NCBI GenBank assembly: GCA_045628845.1
Contig: JAZQQE010000027.1
Coordinates: 1-27,996, forward strand
Source: RGIG7949 sp045628845
GTDB lineage: Bacteria > Bacillota > Clostridia > Oscillospirales > Oscillospiraceae
Length of the DNA: 27,996 bases
Reading direction: 5' to 3'
The number at the start of each line of letters is the position of its first letter. Position 1 is the stretch's first letter. This document shows positions 15,438 through 23,508 of the stretch, in pieces. The position numbers were made by a program, and so were the translations under genes. The notes below the pieces were generated by a model, which made no database searches, was not told the DNA's origin, and saw only the letters and a list, made by a program, of their open reading frames with translations.

Positions 15438-18400
15438 TCATTCGCTCCTGAGAGCCTCGACGGGGTCCTTCCTCGCGGCGACGCCGGAGGGTATGAGTCC
15501 CGCGAGAAGCGTAAGTCCCATGCTTATCAGCACGAGCACCACGCAGGCCGAGCCGGGCAGGAAGGCGTTGATGTCGTCTATGCCCGCGAGCGCGTGGACT
15601 ATAAGGTTTATCGGTATGCACAGCAGCAGCGACAGTATGATGCCTATCATGCCGGAGGTGAAGCCGATGAGCAGAGTCTCTGCGTTGAAGACGCGGGAGA
15701 TATCACGCTTGGACGCGCCGACGGAGCGGAGGATACCGATCTCCTTCGTCCTTTCGAGGACGGAGACGTAGGTGATGATGCCTATCATTATCGAGGAGAC
15801 GACGAGCGACACGCTCACGAAGATGATAAGGCCGTAGGAGATGGCGTCTATGATGGTCGTGATGCCGCTCATGAGGAGCGCGACGTAGTCCGTGTAGGAG
15901 ATGCGGTCGTCTTCGTTTTCGACGGTGTCGTTGTAGGTCGAGATGTATTCGGAAATCGCATCCTTGTCCTCGAAGGTGTCGGCGTAGATGCTGATGGAGG
16001 AGGGAGCGGCGAGGTCGAGCACGCCGAGCGTTTTCAGATTGTCGCGGTACGTGCTTCCGGAGACGGTGGCGGGCATGAACCTGTCATAGTAGACGGCGAG
16101 CTTTTCCGTATCGCAGCCGTCTATGAGCTCGTCCAAGACGGCGGCTGCCTTCGCGAAGGCGGTCTCATCGTTTCCGGAGGCCATGGAGGCGTACAGCTCG
16201 GCGGCATCTTCCGCGGCCGCGGAGTACACGGCGGCGTCAAGATCCGCGTCGGAGAGCCCCATGAGGTATGCCATAACGGCCGCGGGAGCCATGTCGGTCG
16301 CCTCGGTCCATTTCGCGGCGAGATAACCGCGTCGGGTGTCCTTGTCGGGCATACGCGCGGCGATGCCGGCGGTTATCATCGCAAGCTCCTCGTCGGAGGG
16401 AGCGCTCTTGATCTCCTCGACGCGGGCGGCAGCGGCGGCGGAGCTTTCCTCGACCATCATGTCACGTATCTCGCGGCGTATGAGGTCGGTGAGCTCCTCG
16501 TCGGTGTAGGCGGAGAGGTAGGACTTGGCGGCCTCGGGGTCCATCCCGTAGGAGGAGGAGACGAGGGCGACCATGTCGTCACGCGAGGCGATCTGCGCCA
16601 TGTAGCCCTCTACCGCGGCGTCGATGGCGGCGTCGTCGGGAATGGAATAGACGGAGACGAGCATCTCGCTCTTGCCCTCGTCGGTGAGAGAATCGAAATA
16701 TTCGCGGATGGCGCCGGCCTTGTATTCATCGGTCGGGTCGATATCCTCGGTAATGACGAACGGGAGGCCCGTCAGCACGTCGAGATTGGAGTTGGCGGGG
16801 TCGGTCTGAGCGAGGACGACTCCGCTCGCGTTCGTGGTCTCGATGATGTAGCGGGTGAGGGCGGCGGTATAGCCGAAGGAAGCGCTGAGGCTTGCGGAGG
16901 TGGCGTCCTCCGCGGGGCGGATTATGCCGACGATGTTGAGGTCGAGCCCGTTCTTGATGGCAAGCTCGAGCATGGATTCGTCATCGCCGATGTATTCCCA
17001 GACGCCCGTGCCGTTCTTGTCGGCGTAGTAGTCGGAATTGAGGAGCAGCTTGAAGGAAATACTGCAGATGTCCTCATAGCTCATGACCGGGCTCTCGGAT
17101 TCCGACTCTTCTCCGTTCATAGCGGCGGCGAAGACGCGGGTGATGTTATCCTCCGGGATGAGACCGAGAGCGTAGTAGGTGAGGTCGGTTATCTCGTTGT
17201 TCGAGTCGACGATGAGCACGACGTCGCTCGCCTCGCTCGGCCAGCGTCCGTATACCAGCTCATACTGCGAAGTGATGACGGGGGAGACAGGCTCGCCGTT
17301 CCTGCCGGGCATAAGCTCCTGCCACTGATCGTAGGAGCCCATGCTGTCTGCCATGCTGCCGAAGGAGAATGCCGCACTTCCGGTGTCCTGCGAGCTTCCG
17401 GAGAAGAGGTCGAGCTCGCAGGGGTGGTATTTGCCCTCCGTGCCGAGGACGTAACTGTTGACAGTGACGTCGTACCGATAGTGGACGTCGGAAATGCGCG
17501 AGCCGATGCCGTCCTCGTTTTCGGGATCGTCTATACTGCCGTCAAGGTATTCCTTGAAGCCGGAGAGATTGTTGACCGTGGGCTCGGAGGTGAAAACGGC
17601 GTTGAACATGGAATACAGCTGCGAGTTGCTGTATATGGCGTCGCGCTCATGGTCGTGCGAGGTGCGGGCGATCTCGCTGAATGCAGAGAGCATGGAGCCG
17701 AGGTCGTTCTGCTCGGCTTCGAGGACTATCGGGTAGGAGGAAAGAGTATCCTCCTGGACGTCGTTGATATAGCGCTGGACGCCGGTCGACATGGCAAGTA
17801 TGAGCGCGATGCCGATGATGCCTATGCTTCCGGCGAATGCCGTCATGAAGGTGCGCCCCTTCTTGGTGAGCAGGTTATTGAAGGAGAGCGAGAGCGCCGT
17901 GAAGAAGGACATGGAGGTCTTTCCCTTGCCGGCCTCGCGCGTCGCGGGCGCTTCCGTGACGGCGTAGGGGTCGGTGTCGCCGACGATATTGCCGTCGAGC
18001 AGGCGCACGATGCGCGTGGAGTATTCCTCGGCGAGCTCGGCGTTGTGCGTGACCATGATTATCAGCTTGTCTTTGGATATCTCGCGCAGCAGGTCCATTA
18101 TCTGGACGCTCGTGTCCGAGTCGAGAGCGCCGGTGGGCTCATCGGCAAGCAGGATATCCGGGTCGTTGACGAGTGCGCGCGCTATCGCGACACGCTGCAT
18201 CTGACCGCCGGAGAGCTGATTCGGACGCTTTTTGAGCTGTTCGGCAAGGCCGACCTTCTCGAGAGCCTCGACAGCGCGCCTGCGGCGCTCATCCTTCGCC
18301 ACGCCCGAGAGCGTCAGCGCGAGCTCGACGTTCGCGAGCACGCTCTGATGCGGGATCAGGTTGTAGCTCTGGAAGACGAAGCCTATCGAGTGGTTGCGGT

Positions 18401-18638
18401 AGGTATCCCAGTCCTTGTCGGCAAATTCCTTGGTGGAACGCCCGTTTATCATAAGGTCGCCGGAGGTGTAGCGGTCGAGTCCGCCGATGATGTTCAGCAG
18501 AGTCGTTTTGCCGCAGCCGGACGGACCGAGAATGGACACAAATTCGCTGTCGCGGAATGCGAGCGAGACGCCCTTGAGCGCGTTGACGAGCGAGTCGCCG
18601 ACCTGATAGTCTTTTACGATGTTTTTAAGTTCGAGCAT
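15438..18638 (-). CDS. ABC transporter ATPase-permease fusion (MacB/FtsX type) with very large ectodomain
   Basis: The 1066-residue protein begins with a LolD/MacB-type ATPase: Walker A GPSGCGKTT (38-46), signature LSGGQ (142-146), Walker B ILLADEP (162-168) and H198. A first helix at about 264-286 leads to an extracytoplasmic region at about 287-930, then three FtsX-type helices (about 931-958, 989-1015, 1030-1050) with the linking motif ERTKEIGILRSVGASKRDI. MacB-type proteins use ATP to move a periplasmic or surface domain for export or signalling rather than through-channel transport. The ectodomain of about 640 residues is several times that of MacB, and its middle (about 630-850) is Ala/Asp/Glu-rich and helical. 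ATG 18638 is chosen over GTG 18647 because GGAA lies 11 bases upstream rather than 2. No separate subunits adjoin it. Confidence 0.92.
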   Translation of the reverse strand: MLELKNIVKDYQVGDSLVNALKGVSLAFRDSEFVSILGPSGCGKTTLLNIIGGLDRYTSGDLMINGRSTKEFADKDWDTYRNHSIGFVFQSYNLIPHQSVLANVELALTLSGVAKDERRRRAVEALEKVGLAEQLKKRPNQLSGGQMQRVAIARALVNDPDILLADEPTGALDSDTSVQIMDLLREISKDKLIIMVTHNAELAEEYSTRIVRLLDGNIVGDTDPYAVTEAPATREAGKGKTSMSFFTALSLSFNNLLTKKGRTFMTAFAGSIGIIGIALILAMSTGVQRYINDVQEDTLSSYPIVLEAEQNDLGSMLSAFSEIARTSHDHERDAIYSNSQLYSMFNAVFTSEPTVNNLSGFKEYLDGSIDDPENEDGIGSRISDVHYRYDVTVNSYVLGTEGKYHPCELDLFSGSSQDTGSAAFSFGSMADSMGSYDQWQELMPGRNGEPVSPVITSQYELVYGRWPSEASDVVLIVDSNNEITDLTYYALGLIPEDNITRVFAAAMNGEESESESPVMSYEDICSISFKLLLNSDYYADKNGTGVWEYIGDDESMLELAIKNGLDLNIVGIIRPAEDATSASLSASFGYTAALTRYIIETTNASGVVLAQTDPANSNLDVLTGLPFVITEDIDPTDEYKAGAIREYFDSLTDEGKSEMLVSVYSIPDDAAIDAAVEGYMAQIASRDDMVALVSSSYGMDPEAAKSYLSAYTDEELTDLIRREIRDMMVEESSAAAAARVEEIKSAPSDEELAMITAGIAARMPDKDTRRGYLAAKWTEATDMAPAAVMAYLMGLSDADLDAAVYSAAAEDAAELYASMASGNDETAFAKAAAVLDELIDGCDTEKLAVYYDRFMPATVSGSTYRDNLKTLGVLDLAAPSSISIYADTFEDKDAISEYISTYNDTVENEDDRISYTDYVALLMSGITTIIDAISYGLIIFVSVSLVVSSIMIGIITYVSVLERTKEIGILRSVGASKRDISRVFNAETLLIGFTSGMIGIILSLLLCIPINLIVHALAGIDDINAFLPGSACVVLVLISMGLTLLAGLIPSGVAARKDPVEALRSE

Positions 18639-18686
18639 GAAGATCACCGTTCCGATAGAAGTCGCGTCCGCACCGCAGACGCTTTC

Positions 18687-18692
18687 ATTATA
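18687..18692 (-). promoter_or_regulatory. Candidate -10 box of the ABC transporter gene
   Basis: A perfect TATAAT on the minus strand lies about 49 bases before the ATG. No good -35 box is found at 16-18 bases, so it may need an activator or be chance. Confidence 0.4.
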
Positions 18693-18798
18693 AATCGTAA
18701 CACGCTTAATTATCGTTGTCCATAGCGCCGGGGGGCTAATTCTTTAATTTATTGTAAATACTTCCGTGCGTCGGAACGGCCCGAAATCCGCCTCTCGG

Positions 18799-18827
18799 TT
18801 GACAAGACTGCACGGTATGGTTAAAAT
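18799..18827 (+). promoter_or_regulatory. Sigma-A promoter of the COG2509-type FAD protein gene
   Basis: A perfect TTGACA (18799-18804), a 17-base spacer and TAAAAT (18822-18827) place the start near 18834, about 34 bases before the ATG. This is one of the strongest-looking promoters in the window. Between it and 18692 I see only AT-rich sequence. Confidence 0.85.
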
Positions 18828-18867
18828 ATACATTCGGTGAATATCCTTTCGGAACGGAGGAAGAAGC

Positions 18868-20262
18868 ATGACCACGGATATAGCGATCATCGGAGCGGGA
18901 CCTGCCGGCATTTTCACGGCCATCGAGCTCATTAGGCTCGGCTGCCGGAAGAAGATAGTGCTCGTCGAGCAGGGCAGACCCATGGAGGAGCGCCGCTGCC
19001 CCAAGGAGCAGACGAAGCAGTGCGTCGGCTGCAAGCCGTACTGCCATATTACGAGCGGCTTTTCCGGCGCCGGAGCTTTTTCGGATGGGAAGCTGTCCCT
19101 CTCATGCGAGGTCGGAGGCGACCTGCCGGAGCTCATCGGGAGCGACAAGGCGCAGGAGCTCATCGACTATACCGACTCCATATACCTCTCCTTCGGCGCC
19201 GACGAGCACGTCGAGGGCCGCGGCAACGACGAGGAGATAAAGAATATCCGCCGCCGCGCCATTCAGGCGGGACTGAAGCTCGTGGACTGCCCTATACGCC
19301 ACCTCGGAACGGAGTGCGCGCAGGAGCTCTACGGCAATATAGAAAAATACCTTGCGGATAACGGCGTCGAGATGCTCTTCGGCTGCCGCTGCACGGATCT
19401 TATCATCGAAAACGGAGTCTGCCTCGGAGCTCTGCTCTCCGGAGCGGGCGGCACGGAGGAGCTCCGCGCGGCGCACACGGTCGTCGCCGCGGGGCGCGGA
19501 GGCGCGGAGTGGCTCGAAAGCCAGTGCGCCAAGCACGACATCCACCACAAGCCGGGCACGGTCGATATCGGCGTGCGCGTCGAGTGCCGCACGGAGATAA
19601 TGGAGGACGTCAACAGAGTGCTCTATGAATCCAAGCTCATAGGCTATCCGCGACCCTTCAAAAACAAGGTCCGCACCTTCTGCCAGAACCCAGGCGGCTT
19701 CGTAAGTCAGGAAAACTACGACGGAGGTCTGTCCGTCGTCAACGGCCATTCGTACAAGTCGCTCAAAAGTGAGAACACGAACGTCGCCATACTTTGCTCG
19801 CACAACTTCTCCGAGCCGTTCAATCAGCCCATAGCCTACGCTCAGCGCGTCGGCGAGCTGACGAATATGCTCGGCGCGGGCCACATCCTCGTCCAGCGCT
19901 TCGGCGATATACTCGACGGCAAGCGCACCTGGGCGAAAGAGCTCAGCGCGTCGAACGTGCGCCCGACCCTGCCCGACGCCGTCGCGGGAGACATCACCTC
20001 CGCCATGCCGTACAGGACTATGACGAACATCATCAACTTCATGAAGGCGATGGACTGCGTCGTCCCGGGCTTCGCGGGCAACGAGACCCTGCTCTATTCG
20101 CCCGAGGTCAAGTTTTACAGCAATAAGGTCAAAATGACGCCGGACCTCAGAACGAGCGTCAGCGGCCTCTTCTGCCTCGGCGACGCGAGCGGCTGGACGC
20201 ACGGACTCATGATGGCGTCCGCGATGGGCGTCCTGATGGCGCGCGGGCTCGCTGAAGCGTAA
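18868..20262 (+). CDS. Uncharacterised FAD-dependent dehydrogenase (COG2509-like)
   Basis: The 464-residue cytoplasmic flavoprotein starts with the FAD-binding motif IIGAGPAGIFTA and an acidic strand end (LVEQG). It then has a cysteine segment (C44, C52, C55, C59; CX7CX2CX3C) followed by GFSGAGAFSDGKL, a combination typical of the COG2509 family, whose function is unknown. The segment LFCLGDASGWTHGLMMASAMG at the end closes the FAD site. The four cysteines could bind an Fe-S cluster, but this is not established. GGAGG at 18856-18860 lies 7 bases before the ATG. The HtrA gene follows after 97 bases with no terminator. Confidence 0.85.
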   Translation: MTTDIAIIGAGPAGIFTAIELIRLGCRKKIVLVEQGRPMEERRCPKEQTKQCVGCKPYCHITSGFSGAGAFSDGKLSLSCEVGGDLPELIGSDKAQELIDYTDSIYLSFGADEHVEGRGNDEEIKNIRRRAIQAGLKLVDCPIRHLGTECAQELYGNIEKYLADNGVEMLFGCRCTDLIIENGVCLGALLSGAGGTEELRAAHTVVAAGRGGAEWLESQCAKHDIHHKPGTVDIGVRVECRTEIMEDVNRVLYESKLIGYPRPFKNKVRTFCQNPGGFVSQENYDGGLSVVNGHSYKSLKSENTNVAILCSHNFSEPFNQPIAYAQRVGELTNMLGAGHILVQRFGDILDGKRTWAKELSASNVRPTLPDAVAGDITSAMPYRTMTNIINFMKAMDCVVPGFAGNETLLYSPEVKFYSNKVKMTPDLRTSVSGLFCLGDASGWTHGLMMASAMGVLMARGLAEA

Positions 20263-20359
20263 AAATTAAAATAAAGGAATAAAACAGTTCACTTTGCGGA
20301 CATAATAGTGCGTTATGCTGACACAGTAAAAAAGCAAAAAACCGTACGGAGTGATGAAC

Positions 20360-21766
20360 ATGAACGAAAATCAGGATTACTCTTACAATAATGGCAACGG
20401 CGCTTACGGCAGCGGCGCGCCCGCCGCGCCCGACGGAGCGTACAACTATTATTACGCGCCCCCTGCGCCCGAGCCCCCGACTCCGCCGAAGAAAAAGAAA
20501 GGCAGAGCCGCGAAGATTATCGCGATATGCCTCGTCTGCGTGATCGTCTGCGGCATAGCGGGCGCGGGCATCGGCATCCTCGCCAAGGACCTGAAGGACA
20601 ACGGGATCCCCGAGCTTGCGGCAGCGGCTCCCGCGTCCCCTGCGCCGACCGTGACTCCCGGCACCGATGCCGGACTTCCCGCCGTGCCCGACACGCCGGC
20701 ACAGCCCGCGGCGACTCCCGCCCCCATCGGCAGACCGCTCACCGTGAACACCGCCGCCGACGGCGATATGCTCGCCGCACCGCAGGTGTATGAGAGCGTC
20801 GTCAACTCCTGCGTCGGCGTCGTGACTCCCGTGACCTCGACGAATATCTGGGGTCAGGTCGTCTCGACTCCCATCTCCGGCTCCGGCTTCATCATTACCG
20901 AGGACGGATACATCCTCACGAACTACCACGTCGTCAAGGACTCCAACGAACGCAACTATCCTCTTCAGGTCGTGACCTACGACGGCAGCGAGTATGAGGC
21001 CGTCATCGTCGGATACGATGAGGACAACGACGTCGCCCTGCTGAAAATCGACAAGACGGGCCTCTCTCCCGTGACGATAGGCTCCATCGACGGCACGAGG
21101 GTAGGAGAGACCGTGTACGCCATCGGCAACCCGCTCGGCGAGCTGACCTACACGTTCACCAACGGCATCGTCAGCGCGCTCGACCGTGAGATGAGCACCG
21201 AGAGCGGTATTTCGATCAATATGTTCCAGACCAACGTAGCCATAAACAACGGCAACAGCGGCGGCCCGGTCATCAACGCCTACGGCGAGATAATCGGCAT
21301 AGCCTCCGCGAAATACGCGGATACCGGCATCGAGGGACTCGGCTTCGCCATCCCCATCGACGATGCGATGAAGATAGCCAACGATATCGTGACGTACGGC
21401 TTCGTGCGCGGCAAGCCCTATTTCGGCATCACCGTCACGACTGCCAATACCAGCGGCTACGGCTACGGCTTCGGCTACGGGTACGGCACGGGCCAGAAGA
21501 CGGGCGCCGTCGCGGGCGCGCAGATAGTCGCCGTGGACGAGGACAGCTGCGCCGCCGCCGCGGGCCTGCAGCTCGGCGATATCATAACGAAGCTCGGCGA
21601 CGTCGAGATCTACAATCAGACGGACCTCATCATCGCAAAGGCCGCCTATCACGCCGGAGACACCGTGCACCTGACGGTGTACCGCGACAAGGAGTATTTC
21701 GAGACGGACCTCGTCTTTGACGAGCTCGGAGCGAAGGAGTACGCCTCCCGCGCCGTCGAGAGCTGA
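20360..21766 (+). CDS. htrA: HtrA/DegP-type membrane-anchored serine protease with PDZ domain
   Basis: The 468-residue protein has a disordered cytoplasmic N-terminus rich in Asn, Gly, Tyr and Pro (1-48) and one transmembrane helix at 51-75. An Ala/Pro-rich linker and a trypsin-like domain at about 140-345 follow, with the triad H190 (TNYHVV), D224 (DNDVALL) and S300 (GNSGGP). A single PDZ domain lies at about 380-455. It should degrade or refold damaged proteins outside the membrane. A short Gly/Tyr/Phe repeat at 366-378 lies at the junction with the PDZ domain. ATG 20360 is preferred to GTG 20351 or ATG 20354, because GGAG (20348-20351) lies 8 bases before it. The 97-base gap upstream has no clear promoter, only a weak CATAA/TTATG repeat at 20301-20317, so read-through from the FAD gene is possible. 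Confidence 0.93.
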   Translation: MNENQDYSYNNGNGAYGSGAPAAPDGAYNYYYAPPAPEPPTPPKKKKGRAAKIIAICLVCVIVCGIAGAGIGILAKDLKDNGIPELAAAAPASPAPTVTPGTDAGLPAVPDTPAQPAATPAPIGRPLTVNTAADGDMLAAPQVYESVVNSCVGVVTPVTSTNIWGQVVSTPISGSGFIITEDGYILTNYHVVKDSNERNYPLQVVTYDGSEYEAVIVGYDEDNDVALLKIDKTGLSPVTIGSIDGTRVGETVYAIGNPLGELTYTFTNGIVSALDREMSTESGISINMFQTNVAINNGNSGGPVINAYGEIIGIASAKYADTGIEGLGFAIPIDDAMKIANDIVTYGFVRGKPYFGITVTTANTSGYGYGFGYGYGTGQKTGAVAGAQIVAVDEDSCAAAAGLQLGDIITKLGDVEIYNQTDLIIAKAAYHAGDTVHLTVYRDKEYFETDLVFDELGAKEYASRAVES

Positions 21767-21786
21767 TACAGAGATTATCAGAGATA

Positions 21787-21823
21787 AAAAAGAGCAGATG
21801 CAGTCAGGCATCTGCTCTTTTTA
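21787..21823 (+). terminator. Terminator of the HtrA gene
   Basis: A perfect 15-bp inverted repeat (21787-21801 with 21808-21822) closes an AGTCAG loop. The outer five pairs are A-T, so the right arm ends in the T-tract. The A-rich left side would also allow it to act on the minus strand. Confidence 0.9.
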
Positions 21824-21840
21824 TGTGCGCGCCGCAAACG

Positions 21841-21915
21841 TATATTATCCGGTTGCCGTGCGGGGTAAAATATGAGATAATATAGAAAAAACAGCCATCA
21901 GGCTGCCGTGCGGGA
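21841..21915 (+). promoter_or_regulatory. Repeat-framed promoter of the flavoprotein gene
   Basis: TTGCCG (21853-21858), a 17-base spacer and GATAAT (21876-21881), with an extended -10 TGA, place the start near 21888. Two repeats overlie it. A perfect 9-bp inverted repeat, TATATTATC (21841-21849) and GATAATATA (21876-21884), brackets the -35 box and covers the -10 box. A direct repeat, ATCMGGYTGCCGTGCGGGR, occurs at 21847-21865 (over the -35) and again exactly 50 bases on at 21897-21915 (into the Shine-Dalgarno), with 3 mismatches in 19 bases. This looks like a regulated promoter; the regulator is unknown. Confidence 0.6.
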
Positions 21916-21924
21916 GGAAAAACG

Positions 21925-23460
21925 ATGGAGGGAAAGCATCCGCGCTGGGGAAGCTGGGCGCAGGAGCCCGCCCCGATAGCGAAGGAAGACATAAAGGAAA
22001 CGTATGATACCGAGGTGCTCGTCATAGGCGCGGGCATCGCCGGAATGAGCTGTGCCCTCAGCGCCGCGGAGAGCGGAGCGAAGGTCACCGTGCTCGAAAA
22101 GTCGGGCAGCTACGGCGCGCGCGGCTTCAACATAGGCGTCGTCAATTCGTCTCTCATGGCAGAGCGCGGCTACTTCAACGACCCGGATGAGGTCGCGAGG
22201 GAGTGGATAAAGCGCTGCGGCAACCGCTGTGACGAGCGCATCGTTCGGCTCTTCGCGACGCGGAGCGGCGAGGCGATGGACTGGCTGCTCGCTCTGATGA
22301 CGCGCCCCGAATTCGGCATCTGCCCGGAGCTTCAGGGCTGCCTCTACAAGGGCGAGACCTACCGCGAGATAATGGGCTCGCACATATTCTATAACGGCCC
22401 GATCTCGAAGCAGGGTAAATTCGGCGGCATGAACGACGTGCTCGAATGTATGCTCATCGAGTCGCGCCGCCTTGGGGTTGAATTCATGTTCAAAACTCCG
22501 ATGATACGCCTCGTCAAGGAGGACGGGAGGGTGACCGGCGCCGTAGCCCGCCGGGAGGACGGGACGCTCATCGCCGTCACGGCGAGCCGCGGCGTAGTCC
22601 TCGCCACGGGAGGCATTGACGGCAACGAGGAGATGTGCGAGGACCTCTGCCCGATAGCGAACAAGGTCGCCGAAAAGCTCTACTGGCCCAAGGGCGGCAA
22701 CCTCGGAGACGGGCACCGCGCCGCACTGTGGGCGGGCGCGGAATTCGAGGACGGCCCGTTCCCGCCGATGCTCCACCCGCAGGCCCTGCGCCACGCAAGC
22801 TACTGCTTCCTCTTCGTCAATCCGCAGGGCGAGCGATACATGAACGAGGACAACTATCTTCAGGCGCGAAGCCTCGGCATAATAAAGCAGGGCGCGAAGT
22901 TCTGCTGGAGCATATTCGATTCCGACTGGCGCGAGAAGGTGCCCGTGACCCTGCCGTACGGCGGCGGCCTCTTCTGGGGCAACGACTACGCCATCGGCAG
23001 AAGCACGGAGTTCCAGCTCGGAAACGAGGAAGCAAAGCTCAAATGGGGGCTCGAGAGCGGCAACACGGTCATGGCGGACACGCCCGAGGAGCTCGCCGAA
23101 AAGATGGGGGTCGACCCCGTGACCTTCGCCGAGACGTTCCGCAGATACAATGAGATGTGTGCTGCCGGCCGCGACGAGGACTTCGGCAAGCGCCGCGAGC
23201 TGCTCATCCCGATCGACAAGCCCCCGTACATAGCGAGAAAGTTCGGCCCGGCCCTGCTCGCCGTCGTCGGCGGAGTCAAGGTCGATACGCACATGCGCGC
23301 GCTCGGCGCGGACAGAAGACCCGTTCCCGGCCTCTACGCCATAGGGAACACCGCCGGAGGGCGCTACGGTGTGGATTATCCGATGCTGCTGCCCGGCAAC
23401 TCCCACGGCACGGGCCTCACGTTCGGCTATCTGCTCGGCCGCGAGCTCGCGGAAAAATAA
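21925..23460 (+). CDS. FAD-dependent oxidoreductase, fumarate reductase/ketosteroid dehydrogenase-like flavoprotein
   Basis: The 511-residue protein belongs to the FAD_binding_2 family. The dinucleotide motif is VLVIGAGIAGMSCA (about residues 32-45), a second conserved glycine region is VVLATGGIDGN, and the C-terminal FAD/substrate region holds LYAIGNTAGGRYG and LPGNSHGTGLTFGYLLGREL. There is no signal peptide, FMN-binding domain, heme motif or adjacent Fe-S subunit, so it is a stand-alone cytoplasmic enzyme rather than respiratory fumarate reductase. Family members reduce or dehydrogenate C-C bonds next to carbonyls (fumarate, urocanate, steroids, cinnamates); the substrate here is unknown. 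GGGAGG lies 7 bases before the ATG. It is a single gene between terminators. Confidence 0.85.
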   Translation: MEGKHPRWGSWAQEPAPIAKEDIKETYDTEVLVIGAGIAGMSCALSAAESGAKVTVLEKSGSYGARGFNIGVVNSSLMAERGYFNDPDEVAREWIKRCGNRCDERIVRLFATRSGEAMDWLLALMTRPEFGICPELQGCLYKGETYREIMGSHIFYNGPISKQGKFGGMNDVLECMLIESRRLGVEFMFKTPMIRLVKEDGRVTGAVARREDGTLIAVTASRGVVLATGGIDGNEEMCEDLCPIANKVAEKLYWPKGGNLGDGHRAALWAGAEFEDGPFPPMLHPQALRHASYCFLFVNPQGERYMNEDNYLQARSLGIIKQGAKFCWSIFDSDWREKVPVTLPYGGGLFWGNDYAIGRSTEFQLGNEEAKLKWGLESGNTVMADTPEELAEKMGVDPVTFAETFRRYNEMCAAGRDEDFGKRRELLIPIDKPPYIARKFGPALLAVVGGVKVDTHMRALGADRRPVPGLYAIGNTAGGRYGVDYPMLLPGNSHGTGLTFGYLLGRELAEK

Positions 23461-23466
23461 AAAACG

Positions 23467-23496
23467 AAGGCCCGCAGGAATTTCCCTGCGGGCCTT
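23467..23496. terminator. Terminator hairpin between the flavoprotein and MFS genes
   Basis: A perfect 12-bp GC-rich stem (23467-23478 with 23485-23496) closes an AATTTC loop. On the minus strand it is followed by a long T-rich run (complement of 23455-23465), so it clearly ends the MFS transcript. On the plus strand no T-tract follows. Confidence 0.8.
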
Positions 23497-23508
23497 GTCG
23501 TACCAAGC

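Noticed and set aside
15435..18725. A 1096-codon open frame on the plus strand opposite the ABC transporter
   Set aside because: It is antisense to a protein with clear ATPase and FtsX motifs, has a Gly/Val/Asp-rich composition typical of mirror frames in GC-rich DNA, and shows no recognisable domain.
21898..23406. A 502-codon minus-strand frame opposite the FAD flavoprotein
   Set aside because: It is a mirror frame of a gene with full FAD motifs and its own ribosome binding site.
21925..23460. Respiratory fumarate reductase flavoprotein subunit
   Set aside because: There is no adjacent Fe-S or membrane subunit, no signal peptide, heme or FMN domain, and the C-terminal motif fits the broader FAD_binding_2 group.
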